This document shows positions 33,844 to 45,872 of a stretch of 64,000 nt of DNA, one piece after another. This DNA is from Symbiodinium sp. CCMP2592 (Eukaryota > Sar > Dinophyceae > Suessiales > Symbiodiniaceae), in contig CAJNDT010000491.1 of assembly GCA_905221615.1 (NCBI GenBank), positions 62,001 to 126,000 on the forward strand, in the 5' to 3' direction. The notes under the pieces were generated by a model. It ran no database searches. It worked only from the letters and a program-made list of their open reading frames with translations, and was not told the origin of the DNA. The translations under genes and the position numbers were made by a program. Every line of letters begins with the position of its first letter. Position 1 is the stretch's first letter.

Positions 33844-34555
33844 TCATTCCGGACAGAGCCCAAGCCCAATCTCCGAAACCCATGATTACCAGGAGCCCAG
33901 TTCGGCGGCCTTGCCAACTCAAAGCTGGAAAACGGGCGCTTCAAAAAACCAACAACTTAGTAAATGTAAATGGAAACTGAAAAGCCTCGAGATCCTCGAA
34001 GATAGAACTCTGAGTCAAGGGCTTGTGGCCTTCGCCGTGCTCCAAAATGACGGGATCCTGGCTCGGAAGGCTGAAAAACCCTATAGATCCTAACCCTTGA
34101 ACCCTCGACCCCAGCCCCCGGAACCCCGAATTTTCGCTTCCATCTCCAAACTCATTTCTATGAGCGGTGTTGGATTTCGCATGTTGGTTTTCTGGAGAGC
34201 TCAGGACCCCATGTTGTAGGATGTAGGATGTAGGGTGCACGACCCTCATGCTACGCATCTGCGTATACCCACCCCCCCGCTCTGCAAGGCGCGCAAACCA
34301 GACAAGTTGCCGAAACCCGAACCTTTGAGGGAACACGCCCGGTCAACGACAGTAGGCTTTTCTTAATAGAAACACATCTCAGAAACTCGCAAGACAGGCT
34401 GACACTGTAAGTTATCTGGCGTTGCCCCTCGGCGTCTTTCCCGCACGAACAGGTGTAGGGCTTTCGGGCTCAAGGCTTGGAGCTTGTGGGGTTAGATTCT
34501 CGTCTCAAGGTTCTTCCTTTGGCTTAGGGCCTATAGGGTTTGGGGTTTAAAGTTT

Positions 34556-34657
34556 GGGAGTTTCCGAAAAAAGGGGACCCTAATATAGTAACCGAAATAG
34601 TAGGATCCTCATTATAAGGACCCCAAATAAGGTACCCTAATTTTCGGAAACTCCCAT
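34556..34657. mobile_element. palindromic element, family B copy 2
   Basis: GGGAGTTTCCGAAAAAAGGG and TAATTTTCGGAAACTCCCAT arms enclose TAGGATCCTCATTATAAGGA. Confidence 0.85.
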
Positions 34658-34914
34658 TCAGGTCTTCTGGTTTCAAAACCATGGGCTCGACCTTGTAGAG
34701 GACGGATTGGCTCACTTTGCCGTAGTGGTAGAACTCGTCCTCCACGGATATCCAGACGTGTGGGGCTTGTGTCTCAAGCTTCAAAACTTTGAACCCTCAA
34801 CCCTCAAATCTCAAACCTCTACGCTTGGTGCAAGACACTCAGCCCTAAACCTAGAAGCCTTAAATCCGAGCAAACACCAGGAGGTTCCCCCACTTCCAGA
34901 AAGACAATCCCCCG

Positions 34915-35078
34915 GCACGCTTCGAAGCCCAATGCGCGGCCACTGCTCCACACTCTACACATGCAGCAGGGCCTTCTTTCTGGCACCCCTTCATTCTCCC
35001 TCGGACATATGCTTATCAGCCCGAAGAGCCACATGTCGAAACCCCAATAAGTGGGCTCACTTGGTCTTTCGCACTCAA
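34915..35078 (-). other. candidate exon
   Basis: After the acceptor TTTTTGCCAG the minus strand is open for about 55 codons, reading ECERPSEPTYWGFDMWLFGL and on through a Cys-rich segment. An exon-like frame LFETPLDLPCVMVFGKQ precedes it across a possible short intron. The 3' border is a guess. Confidence 0.3.
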
Positions 35079-35238
35079 CTGGCAAAAATGACTGTTGAAG
35101 AAACGAGAACGCAGGAAGGCACCTGGCCTGCTTCCCAAAGACCATCACACATGGCAAGTCCAGCGGCGTTTCGAACAGCCTGCCGCGACAAAACCTAATC
35201 TTCAGGTCGTTTGGTTCATGAGCCCAAATCCAAAACAC

Positions 35239-36301
35239 TTAGACTCTAAGACCAAAGCCCGACATTGCACACACCTTCCTCATTATCTCTCAGCTTCCCT
35301 TCTTAACCCCTATATACGCCTTTAAACGAAAACCCATAGACCTTGTGAATATTCCAACACCTCAGTCATGAAGGCTGGGACCTTAAACCCGCAACCCTGT
35401 AAACTCTTAACCCTAAGGTCTAACCCTAAGCCCAGACCTCAAACGCTGTAAACCCTAAACTTTCACTACAAGAACGGAACTGGGGGGTTCCCTTGAAAGA
35501 ATCCTCAACGCAACCATGATAGAACCTTGAAAGAACCTTCCAAGAAACCCTCATAGAACTCTCAAAGGAATCCTCGAAGAAACCCGCATGGTACTCACAA
35601 CAGAACCCTCAAAGAAACCCTCATCGAATCATAGCGCCCCTGAGGTGAAGGAACCCTAAACCCTTTTGGTCGCCAAGGGGCTTCTCATATCTTCGGTCGC
35701 GCACTCGCATGCCATTGAAGAGCACGCTCCTCAGTTCTACTCTGCAGGGCGCACCCGAAGGGTCCTCCCCAACCTCGAAACCCTACACCCTCCTTCAAAG
35801 GGGTCCTGTAAGCAAGCTTGGGGCCGGAAAACCCTGAACCCGAAACCCTACACCCTCCTTCAAAGGTGTCCTGTAAGGATGTTGGAAGGCTTCTTTTCTT
35901 TTTGTTTTCAGCCGGGAGGGGGGGGTGGTGCGTAGGGTCTGAAGGTATCTGTACGGCATTTTATCTGGACCTTGAAGCACCCATATCGGTACGTTGAGGC
36001 CAACGTATGTGCATACTTATGGCTAGGGCCTCAATTTTGGACTTGGGGTTGGGAAGATTTCCGGTTGCGGGCTTTGGGCTGTCGAGTCTTCCAGGGTACT
36101 GTTTATTGCTTACGGTAGTAGTTTCGGGTGTGACAGGGCTTCAATCGTGAGCTTAAGGGCTCGAATCCTAAGCCGTCAGCCCTACATCCCTACGCCTTCA
36201 ACCACTACTACGACCGACATCCTCAACCCTGAATTCCTAAACCCCCTAAATTAGAAGGAAGCTGTACAGGAACCCGTGAAAGAAGCCCAGCCCCTACACT
36301 A
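35239..36301. other. non-coding stretch with a local direct repeat
   Basis: CCCTCAAAGAAACCCTCAT-like imperfect repeats occupy 35500-35630. AAACCCTACACCCTCCTTCA plus AAGG occurs twice at about 35779 and 35840. No gene is supported. Confidence 0.5.
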
Positions 36302-36409
36302 GAGCCTACCTTAACCCAAAACTGCTGTTACGCAGGTTCGTATTCAAGAAACGAGTATGGAATTTCAAGATAAGTGCCCTACAAAGATGAGGTTTCGGTA
36401 GGTTCAGGA
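36302..36409. mobile_element. family G copy 3, degraded
   Basis: GCCTACCTTAACCCAAAACT at the left and GATGAGGTTTCGGTAGGTTC at the right. Confidence 0.55.
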
Positions 36410-36594
36410 GCCCTGAGCCCTAAACCCCACGCCCTAAACCCAAAATAGTATAGGGAAGTTGTTCATCCCCCATCCTGGAGGTAGAGCCCCCTATAACTGG
36501 GTTCGTGTAAAGGGGTTTAATTTATTAAGTTACCATAAAAAAACCATATTGTCTACTATAGATCCCTAGTATGGTAGCGTAAATTAAGTCCCAC

Positions 36595-36693
36595 TTGTCG
36601 GGTATCATGGCGAACTAAAGGTTAACCTTTTTGGTTATATAGGGATTCTATAGGGACTATCCTACCCAAAAAAGGTTAAAGGTTACCTGCTCT
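36595..36693. mobile_element. palindromic element around AGGTTAACCTTT
   Basis: CTAAAGGTTAACCTTTTTGG on the left pairs with CCAAAAAAGGTTAAAGGTTA on the right, with TATAGGGATTCTATAGGGAC between. Confidence 0.65.
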
Positions 36694-38146
36694 ACTACTA
36701 GGAAGTTCCTGAACAAGAACCCAGATAAAACTTGGAAGCCCTTCGTGACCAAGGCCCGCACAGGCGCCAAGGAATCTCCTGACCTGACGGGTTTAGGGTT
36801 GGGGTTGAGGGCTTGAGGTTGAGGGCTTGGGGTTTAGGGCTTGGAGTTTTGGGTTTGGGGTCTAGGGTCTGGGTTTTTTTTTTTTTTTGCGGGCCCTTTT
36901 CCGACTGCATTACCAGAGGGAATACCTTACCAGGTGGAGCCTATGTTGACCCTGGAGTTTGGGGCTTAGGGCTCCGCCAAGCAGCGGTGGTAATGTGCAG
37001 GCCGCCACAATGCCACAATATTCGTTTTCGGGTATGACGCGGGACGCGGAGGCGGGAGGATGCACGAGAAATAGCCTATTATGTATTTTTCTTGTGCTGT
37101 TCTTATCATTGTTGTTATTATTGTTGTTATTATTGTTACTACTATAAAAATATTATGACTATGACTATGAATGTCATCAACTAATTGACATTTATCATTG
37201 TTGAATCTGTTCTGACGATTACTATGAATGTACTCAACTAACTATCATTGTTGAAGCTGTTCTGGCTTGTATCTTACACACGATGGGGTCCTAACGTTAA
37301 TAAGACCGTTAAAGATAAAGAGAACTGGTTGGGGTTGTTGCACAGCGTCTGCCGCCGCGATGTAGCTCCGTGCGGACCTGTTATTTCCACAGGATCGTGA
37401 AAGCATTTCGGATCTGCTCCTGAATCGCGCCAGTGTTTGGGGGAAGCAGTTTGGCTGTCTGTCCTGTCGATCTCCTGAAGTCTCCTCGTGGTCTCTGCAG
37501 GAGGTCTCTTGGTGGACTTTCCTGGTAGTCGTGGTGGTCGTGATTGATTTGGTCGTCGTCGTTGTCACGGTCATCATGGTAGTCGTGGTGCCCTAACTGT
37601 TTGTGCATACTGGCATCGCAAGAAGAAGGTTTCATAAGGCTTTTGTAGGGTTTAGGGAACGAAGCCTCGTTGCACACATACAGAAATGCAAGGCTGAAAT
37701 GCATTAGGTTTTCAATCTTTCGTTGGGATTTGGGCTGTGGGATGCTTGAGGTTGATGTTCGGGTTTAGGGTGTACAGTAGTATCCAGGATTTGGATTCCA
37801 AAGCTTCGGGATTGCAGTTGTAAAAGTTCCCGAGCCCGAAACATCTGCGACATTTCTCTGCCGAACTGCATCGCATGAGCTTTCGCTCACAGCACGACTG
37901 AGCGTCTGAAAGGTTCATCTGAGCCCAGAAAAGCCCTAGAAGACCACCCAGACACCGAAACCCACTTAACTCGTAAATCGCTCTAAAACCAAAAAACATG
38001 ATCCTGAACCCTGAACCTAAAACCTAAACCGTAAACATTAACATCCTAAAATCAAACTCCAGCCAAAAGCCGCACACCGTCAACCCCTACACATTCACGC
38101 GAGAGACCCCTCAAACTGCAAAACCGCTTACCAGGGCTACATACAA

Positions 38147-38148
38147 TC

Positions 38149-38182
<34 letters not shown>

Positions 38183-38300
38183 CCAATCAACCAATCAACC
38201 AATCAAAAAAAACAACTAATCAACCAAACAACCAATCAATCAAGCAATCAACCAACCAACCAACCAACCAATCCATCAATCAATCGATCTACCTATCAAT
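38147..38300. repeat. (CAAT)n / (CAAC)n microsatellite
   Basis: Four-base CAAT/CAAC/CAAG units run for about 150 bp. Confidence 0.95.
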
Positions 38301-38359
38301 CTATCAATCAATGCACACACATATATATATATATATATACATATGGTATAAAAATAGAC

Positions 38360-38404
38360 GAACGTGTATGAATATGTATATGTATATCTATATTTACGAA
38401 CATG

Positions 38405-38462
<58 letters not shown>

Positions 38463-38520
38463 CATATGCATATGTAAATGTATATGTGTATGTGTATGTA
38501 TATGTATACGCATATGTATA
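38360..38520. repeat. (TATGTA)n microsatellite
   Basis: TATGTA units run for about 150 bp with CATATG variants. Tyr/Thr and Cys/Ile frames on either strand are artefacts. Confidence 0.95.
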
Positions 38521-38609
38521 CATACCGAAATATCTATCTATCTATCTATATACACATACACACATAGATATGTAGAAGACATAATGCAGTCAGAGAGACC
38601 GAAAAGAGC

Positions 38610-38611
<2 letters not shown>

Positions 38612-38645
<34 letters not shown>
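38612..38645. repeat. (GA)n microsatellite
   Basis: Seventeen GA units, 90 bp right of the TATGTA run. Confidence 0.95.
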
Positions 38646-38649
<4 letters not shown>

Positions 38650-38740
38650 CAGACAGAGCCTCGAGCGGCACCACCGCATTTACACACCCAACATTCGAGG
38701 GTCGGAGGTTGAGAGATTAATGTACGGCCGTTACAATTAC

Positions 38741-38822
38741 AATAGGGTTTTGGGGGTTCCTTATTATAAGTATATAGTATCGCATACCCCCCAAAACCCT
38801 ATTCTAATTATTAGGGCCCTTA
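38741..38822. mobile_element. palindromic element, family C copy 4
   Basis: AATAGGGTTTTGGGGGTTCC at the left and CCCCCAAAACCCTATTCTAA at the right. Confidence 0.8.
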
Positions 38823-39786
38823 GATTACTTCACGTCCGTGGGAGACGAAGGATTGAGAGCGTGCAGGTTGCTGGGTCTTCGGGAAAGGCATTAGGGCCTC
38901 CGAAGTAGGTGCTTCGGGGCTGTACTACTTGTGCTTCGTTTTTCTGGCTCAGGTGTTTTCGAAAGTCTGCAAAGGGAACTCTGAGGATTCATACCTACGC
39001 TGCCTCATGTTACGCGCAGGCTTGACTTGGGAGAGGCTTTGGGGCGGAGCCATGCAATGGCCTTGAATCACTACAGCCACCCAACACAACGCACAATGCT
39101 TTGCGCATCGGAAACGAACTCAGGTCAAAGCATGTGTCCTAGAATCAAAGCCCTTAAGCCACAGCCCTATACCCTAAACCCTAACAGTAGACTGTCGAAA
39201 AGCAGGGCTCAGAGATTTGAGCGAATCGATGGTTGCATTGTGCAAGCACCGCGCAAGCTACGTCGTTCTGAGATTCAGCTCGGATGCTATCGGAGGCTCC
39301 GGATCCCACCCCGAAGTGATTCAGCGTTCAGGGTTTAGGTTTAGGGATTGGCAGATCACCCTGAAGTGTTGAAGTTGCCCAAGCGCCGCAATGAACAGCA
39401 CCTAAGTGAATTTACAGTGGTTTCTCCCGTAAGATGCTACTAAATTTCCATGGAAGGCTTATGGAGGAACTGTAGCGCATGCTTTTCCGACACCGATGCT
39501 CATGTCAGACTGGCCACGTATTAAACACAAAGCCCAAATCTTAAACTCGCAACCACTGTTCCCGAAAACCCTAAGCCGAGACGGGGGAGGGCATGCCCTA
39601 AACCCCTAAACCCAAAGCCTCAAACCTCATACCCTGAATCCCAAACCCTGAAGCCCCCAAACCACAAGCCCTGCGCCCCATAAACCTGGCGCAGATCTTG
39701 GGACTTCCGATAGCACCCGAGAGGTGCAATGGACGAGGACCCGATACCAAGAAGTGAACCCCGCCGTTTGGATTTGGAGTTTAATG
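38823..39786. other. non-coding stretch
   Basis: Unique sequence with CCCTAAACCCTAA near 39170 and 39600. Short plus-strand frames show no domain. Nothing is assignable. Confidence 0.4.
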
Positions 39787-39892
39787 TTGGAACCTGATTA
39801 AGAAACCCTGGCCCTATAACCCCGATATAGTAGGATTCATATAAGGAACCCTATGAAAAGCTCAAGGTTTCTTAGTCAGGTTCCTACATTAA
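39787..39892. mobile_element. palindromic element, family E copy 2
   Basis: TTGGAACCTGATTAAGAAAC at the left and TTTCTTAGTCAGGTTCCTAC at the right. Confidence 0.85.
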
Positions 39893-40163
39893 GACTTATA
39901 GGGTTTAAGGTTTGGGCTTTAGGAATTCGGGCTTGAAGCTTGGGTCTTCAGGGGTTTTGGGGTTGAAGACCCGAAATTCTTGAAAACCCGGAATCTTAAG
40001 CCTGGTTGCATCCCTTCATCTATACCGAATTTCTTAGATGATTAGGTATTAGGGTTGATCCTGAGGAACCCCTCTAAACCTCAAGGCCCGCACACCAAAC
40101 ACCCTTGTTCCGACTATCGGTACAAGCATCTCCCCCGAGTCCCTCCGTCTGTCTTGCAAGTAT

Positions 40164-40276
40164 AGTAGAAGCCAGAAAGTTGGAACATCAATGTCCTCAT
40201 GCGCTTAAGGTAAAGTATAGGGGAGCCCAGCACTAATCATCCTACATCCATGTTCCAACTTTCTGGCTTCTACTAT
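40164..40276. mobile_element. palindromic element, family F copy 2 (complete)
   Basis: TAGTAGAAGCCAGAAAGTTG and CAACTTTCTGGCTTCTACTA are perfect inverted ends. Flanked by TA on both sides. Confidence 0.9.
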
Positions 40277-40366
40277 AAGACGCTCTCAAACCCTGGGACC
40301 AAACATCCAGTCCCAACGCCCTGCATCTAAACCCTGAAACCCCTAAAGCGAAACACGCTTGTGTAG

Positions 40367-40462
40367 GGGCCTTCATAATTAGCATGGGGTTTTGGGGCCC
40401 ATTATCCTACAAAGAAAATACGGAACCCCCATAGTAGTACAGGTTATTATTTAGGCCCCTAT
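40367..40462. mobile_element. palindromic element, family C copy 5
   Basis: AGGGGCCTTCATAATTAGCA, GGTTTTGGGGCCCATTATCC, and the end TTATTTAGGCCCCTAT. Confidence 0.85.
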
Positions 40463-40734
40463 CGCAAAATCCCACAAGCCCTGCATCGAAACCCTGCAGC
40501 CCTAAAGCAAAAGCGTTCAATCCAACACCCAGCTACCAGCATCGGTAAACGGGTTAAGGGTTTAGGGGTTTAGGCTTTAGGGTTTAGGGGTTTAGGGTTT
40601 AGGGGCCCGTTAGCCCTAAAGCTAAACCCCTAAACCCTTAATGCAGCCTAAGCCCAAACGAAGGCACTTGTGTAGATCGACTGTGCTCGGCACCGAAGCC
40701 AAAGCAACACGGGCAGGAAAGCTCTTGCTTAGGG

Positions 40735-40806
40735 TTTACCCAGAGGCCCCATAATAGTTCCTTTTTGGGGGCTCATCCTAAACCCTAAACCGTGGGGGCC
40801 TATGGG
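40735..40806. mobile_element. palindromic element around TACCCAGAGGCCCC
   Basis: TTACCCAGAGGCCCCATAAT on the left pairs with GGGGGCCTATGGGTAAGG on the right. A related sequence is at 52182-52282 (CCCACAGGCCCCATAGTAGT ... GGTGCCTACGGGTAA). Confidence 0.65.
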
Positions 40807-40911
40807 TAAGGCTTAGGACTCACAGGTTTTCAGGATGATGGAAGCTTCAAGGCAAAGGTCGAGACTACTGGGCTTTGGGTTCAGGGCTTGGGGTCAATTT
40901 GAGAGTTTCCG

Positions 40912-41044
40912 AAAAGTACGGGGTACCTTATTTGGGGTCCTCATAAGAAAGATCCTACTGTTTCAGGCACTACAGTGCCCTAAAATAAGGATCCGTATTA
41001 TAAGGACCCCACAATGAGGTATCCCTAATCTTCGGAAACTCCCA
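40912..41044. mobile_element. palindromic element, family B copy 3
   Basis: AGAGTTTCCGAAAAGTACGG and AATCTTCGGAAACTCCCAT, with a longer centre containing two TAAGGATCC-like blocks. Confidence 0.85.
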
Positions 41045-41502
41045 TTTAGGTGTCAGGTTGTCGACTCTGTGCACGAGGCACATAGCTGTACTTACAGTTT
41101 GGGGCTGGCTTGCAGGGTTCCAGGTGGTGACGGTGATGCGGAAATGCTACATCCCCAAACTGCGAAACCCTGACCCCCTAAACACCAAAACCCAATTCAC
41201 TAAAGAAGCTAGACCCTAAACCCTAAACCTACTGGGCACAAAGCCCTAAACCGAAAGCACTTCATCAAAGGAACCCGAAGCAACTCCCATTCCGTTCCGC
41301 CCGGGATGCTTTAGACAGCCGCTGCCGGCAGCTTCTCAAGACGTTCAACGCGAAGGACATCTTTCCTTGCAGGTTTCAGTTCCAACAATACTTTAATAGC
41401 ATAGCGCGGTGAATCACTAACCGAATCGTTTGTAATTATCACTGATTCTGTGGCCATGTACCCCGAACCGATCGAACCGGTCCGCAGCAAAGAGTATCGC
41501 AA

Positions 41503-41785
41503 CATCCCACCACCAGCCACACCACCACCCCAGCCAAAGCCACCAACCCCCACCAGCCACCAGCAACCACTCCACCCACCACCCAGCCGCCAGCCACCAG
41601 CCACTGGCAGCTGCCACCGACACAATCCCTCCAGCCACCAGCCACCAGCCCCCTGCAATCACCAGCCACCACCCCTCCAGCCAGCACTAGCCACCAGAGG
41701 GAGAATGGTGTGGCTGGTGTGACTGGGTGGCTGGCTGGGGTGGCTTGTGGGTCTGGCTGGCTGGCGTGGCTGGTCTGGTGGGTAT
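41503..41785. repeat. CCAGCC-rich then GGCTGG-rich block
   Basis: The first about 190 bp is CCACCAGCC-type sequence and the next about 85 bp is GGCTGG-type sequence. The block can fold on itself. Pro/His or Gly/Trp frames are compositional. Confidence 0.85.
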
Positions 41786-42061
41786 TCGGTGTGGCGCATC
41801 GCTACCGCACCGAACCGAAACTCCGCAATACTGGCAATACACATACCACTAAACACCGCATACGTATCGACCGAACCGCCCGATTACAACCATGATAAAG
41901 TAAGGCTTGTGCAAAGGCTGATGGTGTTTATTAGGATGTATAGCGTTTGGGGCTTAGTGGGCTGGGCAACGGATCTCGATCTATCTTCGTCAAGGTCCGA
42001 AAAGAAGTTCAATGGATTCGACCGTCTCGCCTCTGTAAACCCTACCCTAGGCCCTCAAGAA

Positions 42062-42185
42062 CGGATCACAACTATGGTATTTGGGTAGTTCTCTAAGGTA
42101 GAGTCCCTTTTGCGATCCCCAAACACTACGGCACCCTTATAACAACGTTCCTAAACGAGACCCTCAATTAGAGAACCGCACACTT
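42062..42185. mobile_element. probable palindromic element (AGTTCTCTAAGG type)
   Basis: GTAGTTCTCTAAGGTAGAGT on the left pairs loosely with CCTCAATTAGAGAACCGCAC on the right. Confidence 0.5.
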
Positions 42186-43503
42186 AGTTTGTCTTGAAGC
42201 TACGTTTGGGAAATCATCCCCCCTGGTGCATTGAGGGCAAAGCCAGAAATCGTTGTAGCACGGCTCAACCCTCGAAGAGCGGATTCCATAGGCACCCTAA
42301 TTAGGGTTTAGGGCCGTTTAGGGTTTAGGGCTTTATCCCCATTCTCGAAATGGCTACGGGCCGTCAGAGTAGACCCAGAACCTTTGCCGAATAGGCGTCC
42401 CAGTTAATTGAACCCCATCTGCAGCTCGAGGGCACAATGGTCCAACGTGAGAAGTAGAGAAGCAACGAACAAAGGAACCTCTCCATGGACGGCGCAGGGT
42501 TTGGGGGGCTTCGGGGTTTGCTGCGGGATTTCGGCGGTTGCGTCAGGCTCTGAGGGTTGGGGCTCTACGGTTCAGGCGTTTAGAATGTGGATTCGAAAGG
42601 AGGTCTTGGGCTTGCCTTACTGGGGGTGTCCTCAGTTCTAAATTTGTGCCTCAATCGACCGGCTCAGTTAACCTGAAACTCAAGACCTTACATCCCAAAG
42701 CCCCAACCCCAAACCGAAAACCTAACCTCTGGAGGCGCAAAACCCCAAGAACCGGCCGTCTGATATGAGTCAGGCACCTACTCGTCCGGCCCAACGCCCC
42801 CGGAGCTTCCCCACAAGACAGACGGGGACCCTGACCGTTAAAGACTCCGCCCAAGATGTAAAACTTCAGGGGCCATCAGAGGGATCTGCTAAACACCACG
42901 AAGCAATTGAGGCTGCAGGTTCGGATGAAATGCAAACCCTGGACCATGAACTCAAAATAACACAACCCTGAATCTCAACCCTAGACCTTAAACTCTCAAC
43001 CCTGAATGCAGCCTAAACCCGAAGCCTCAACCCTGAACCTAAGTCCGACGCCTAGGCCCTAAACCGAAGCTCTACTGCAAGCCCCCTTCGACCCACAAAA
43101 CAACAACTGTCTCTCATAGGCCCTCGGTTTCTAGTCTAAAAACAATGAAAGACGATTCCTAGCAACACCAGTCTGAACCTGTACACTGAAACCTAAACCC
43201 TAAACCCTAACCCCTAGCCTAAACCCAAACCCTAAACCCAACCCCTTAACCCTAAATCCCTAAACTCTTAGCCTGAAGCCGAAACCTAACCCCTTAACCC
43301 TCAACCCTTAACCGCCTAAACCCTCAGTCCCCAGCATAGCAATTACCGCCAAGCACCCTTGTCCTTTTAGAAACAATAGACAGAGCCCTATACCTATATC
43401 CCTTAGTCGGAATTATTTAAGAAGGTCTACTAGCCGGTCTGTTTATTCTTTTGGGGGAACCATGAAGAAGGACAAGGATTCTTGGGGTAGGGATTCCTTA
43501 AAG
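42186..43503. other. non-coding stretch with CCCTAAA repeats
   Basis: TTTAGGG copies near 42300 and dense CCCTAAACCCTAAC-type copies at 43190-43330. Several short open frames at 42408-42971 lack domains or splice support. Confidence 0.45.
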
Positions 43504-43597
43504 TAAAAGCCAGAAAGTTGGAATATGAATATCCTAAAATCTTTATGGTAGATTATAAGGTATCCTACTCTGAAACCATATTCCAGAAAGAGTTCCC
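43504..43597. mobile_element. family F copy 3, one arm
   Basis: AAAGCCAGAAAGTTGGAATA and AATATCCTAAAATCTTTATGG match the left half of the family; the right arm is degraded. Confidence 0.6.
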
Positions 43598-43904
43598 TTT
43601 AATATGAACCCTATCATGGGAACCCTAATCCCTACTAAACCCCCATAGGCTAAAGCCCCTTTTGGCCTCCTATGATAGCAATTACCGCCAAGAAACCAGC
43701 AAGCCATAGCCATGGACAGCGCAAGGCGCCGACCCAAGGCAGAAACGCCCAGCGCAACGACCTGCGGCTGAAAATTGACATGTACGAGGCTTCTGCCTCT
43801 AATTGCATGTTGGACCAGCGGCTCGAGAACGGGAAGGATGTATGTCGTAGGTACTGCCCCATACAGTAAGAAGGGTAAAAAGTCCCCTAATATGAGTTAT
43901 CAGT

Positions 43905-43953
43905 CTAGTTACCTACTTACAACCCCACTTATACCTACCCATGAACCTCCAAG
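43905..43953. mobile_element. family H copy 3, right arm
   Basis: AGTTACCTACTTACAACCCC and TACCCATGAACCTCCAAG. Confidence 0.6.
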
Positions 43954-45039
43954 TATACAATGCAAGACTTGCAATGTAGCGCCCTGGAAAGTATCCAAAC
44001 AGTGAATGCCATGTTGAGCTTGGGACTTAAACGAAAACCTTAAACCTTCAAGCCTAACCCTAACCTCACAACCTCCAGACCCCCAATCACACGCCAAAAC
44101 CATAACTCAGAGCTCAAAAGCGTAAGACAAGCTACCCCTGCGCGAACCCACCAGTTTAGCTTATCCGCATTTAGCCGGGAACCCTCCAAGGTCTCAGGGT
44201 TTAGGGGAAGCCTCATTGAAGATCCCAAAGATCCATACACCCCCAATAAGCCACAAAAATGCAAGGTTAGGCTTTCCGATTCCTACCCAAAAAGTTTAAA
44301 GGTTGGGTATTGGGGAACCGAGGGTCTCAACGTCTTAGTCTTTTCAGAGAATTTTAGCAACCTCAAAGTGCTCAAAGTTCGCTTTTTAATTGGGGGAAGT
44401 ACTCACTTTTAAGGACCATTAGGCCTCTGTTACAGGGCCCTTGGGGCGTCCTGGAAGATCCCAAAAATCGGCCCCCCCCTCCGCTCGAAACAGCCTCCGG
44501 CCTCCGGCCCGAGCCCCTTCCCGACATCATCTGTCAAGGTTACCTGGGAGCTTCATAAGACAGGTGGCGACTCACTTTTGGTTTCAAGAGCACTTTGTAT
44601 AAGGATTTTATGAAGGTAGGGCTTTCAGGGTCTTGCGTTTGGGGTTTGAGTTTGAAGTTTTGGGTCTAGGATCGTTGGGGTAAGTCAGCAGACAATCCTT
44701 TTTCAATGGGTCTTGCCGACGAGACTCCCTCGCAAGGACTACGTCCAAGTTGCGTAGACTTTCCTAGAACAAGTTGTCCCATTCTCCACCCTCAACCCTA
44801 AACCCTTAGAGCCTAAATTGATCCTAACAGCATCCCTACCCGGAGACTCTGAAGGCCAGCAACTATATACCCCTCCAGTCCCAGTCTGGCTGCCAGAAGT
44901 CCCACGTTAAGCGCTTTCTTTAAAGATGCAGTGGTACTTTCTCCGAAGGTCCCGCACCCGTCTCTTGAGAGACAGACACCGAAAATGGGTTTAATGTGAA
45001 GGGAATGTTCGTTGATGGACCCAATCTTTTTGATTTTGT
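43954..45039. other. non-coding stretch
   Basis: Unique sequence with a short inverted TACCCAAAAAGTTTAAAGG / TTGGGTA pair near 44284-44312 and scattered CCCTAAA motifs. No gene is supported. Confidence 0.4.
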
Positions 45040-45190
45040 CGACTCAGACGAATGTTCTGCCGTTCATCGAGCAAGCCCAAGACTTGTGCCTAAACCCCGT
45101 CGGCCAAGACGCCTTCAACAGCTCTGCGGAAAACAAAGCCAGTTCCTTCTTCCATGTCCGTGCCAGGCGGTACAAGATGTTCGGATGATG
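45040..45190 (+). other. candidate exon, strand uncertain
   Basis: After TTTTGTCGACTCAG the plus strand reads TNVLPFIEQAQDLCLNPVGQ and continues to HVRARRYKMFG before a TGA. The opposite strand is also open (ILYRLARTWKKELALFSAEL), so only one can be real. No family is recognised. Confidence 0.35.
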
Positions 45191-45414
45191 ACACTGGGAC
45201 GTCTTTTGAAGGCACTGGATCGGCTCGAGGCTCGGTCTTAAGCTAACAGAATTTGCCTTATGTAGGGCAGAAGTATAGGGTTTCGGGTTTAGGGCATAAA
45301 GCAATTTTGCAGAGGATTGGAACATCAAGAAGCCCATCCTCTTGAAGCCATCACTCCCGCAGCAACTTACGCCCGGGGAAGGTTTAGGTCTAGGATGGTG
45401 TCTATGTGTATTCT

Positions 45415-45463
45415 GTGTGTGTTTTTTTATTTTTATTTTTTTTTTTGGGGGGGCGGGGGGGTA
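45415..45463. repeat. T-rich / G-rich homopolymer block
   Basis: TTTTTTTATTTTTATTTTTT is followed directly by a G-rich run. Confidence 0.9.
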
Positions 45464-45620
45464 TTATACTGGCCAAAAGCGTGAACAGTTACCTAGTTGA
45501 CTGATAGTCCGATCCTGCCTGTTACCTTGTCCGGAGCTATAATAACCAGAATACCAGGAGAAGGTGAAAGCTTTCGGGGCGCCTGTAGGATCCAACTACA
45601 CGATTCGAGTTGCGAGGGAC

Positions 45621-45872
45621 CTAAGCCCAAAACCCTTCAAAACTAAGTGCGTGCACATCTGAATCATAGGTCTGGAGTTGGGAATCGAACCGTAAAGCTC
45701 TTGCCAAGCGGCTAAAGCGAAGACAGTGCCTCTCGTAGCCGATGTATTTACGTTCCTTCGCGATGCACTGTTCCTCAACCCCAATGGAACTGAGAAGCCC
45801 TGGTCCGATAACACCATACATCATAATACTAAGATCCATAATTTGTCTCGCCCATAGACTGGAAAACGATCG
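45621..45872 (-). other. candidate exon with stop
   Basis: After a TTTTCCAG acceptor the minus strand is open for about 80 codons. It reads WARQIMDLSIMMYGVIGPGL, then CIAKERKYIGYERHCLRFSR, and ends in TAG near 45621. Composition is protein-like, but no family is recognised. Confidence 0.35.

Noticed and set aside
38147-38300. Possible CRISPR-like array
   Set aside because: It is a 4-bp microsatellite without spacers. Nothing else in the window shows repeats with unique spacers.
38308-38712. Tyr/Thr and Cys/Ile repeat frames
   Set aside because: Translation of the TATGTA and GA microsatellites.
41311-41722. Gly/Trp-rich and Pro-rich frames
   Set aside because: Low-complexity CCAGCC/GGCTGG sequence read in different frames.
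45660-45700. tRNA T-loop-like GGTTCGATTCCC on the minus strand
   Set aside because: No acceptor stem, D arm or anticodon arm could be formed around it.
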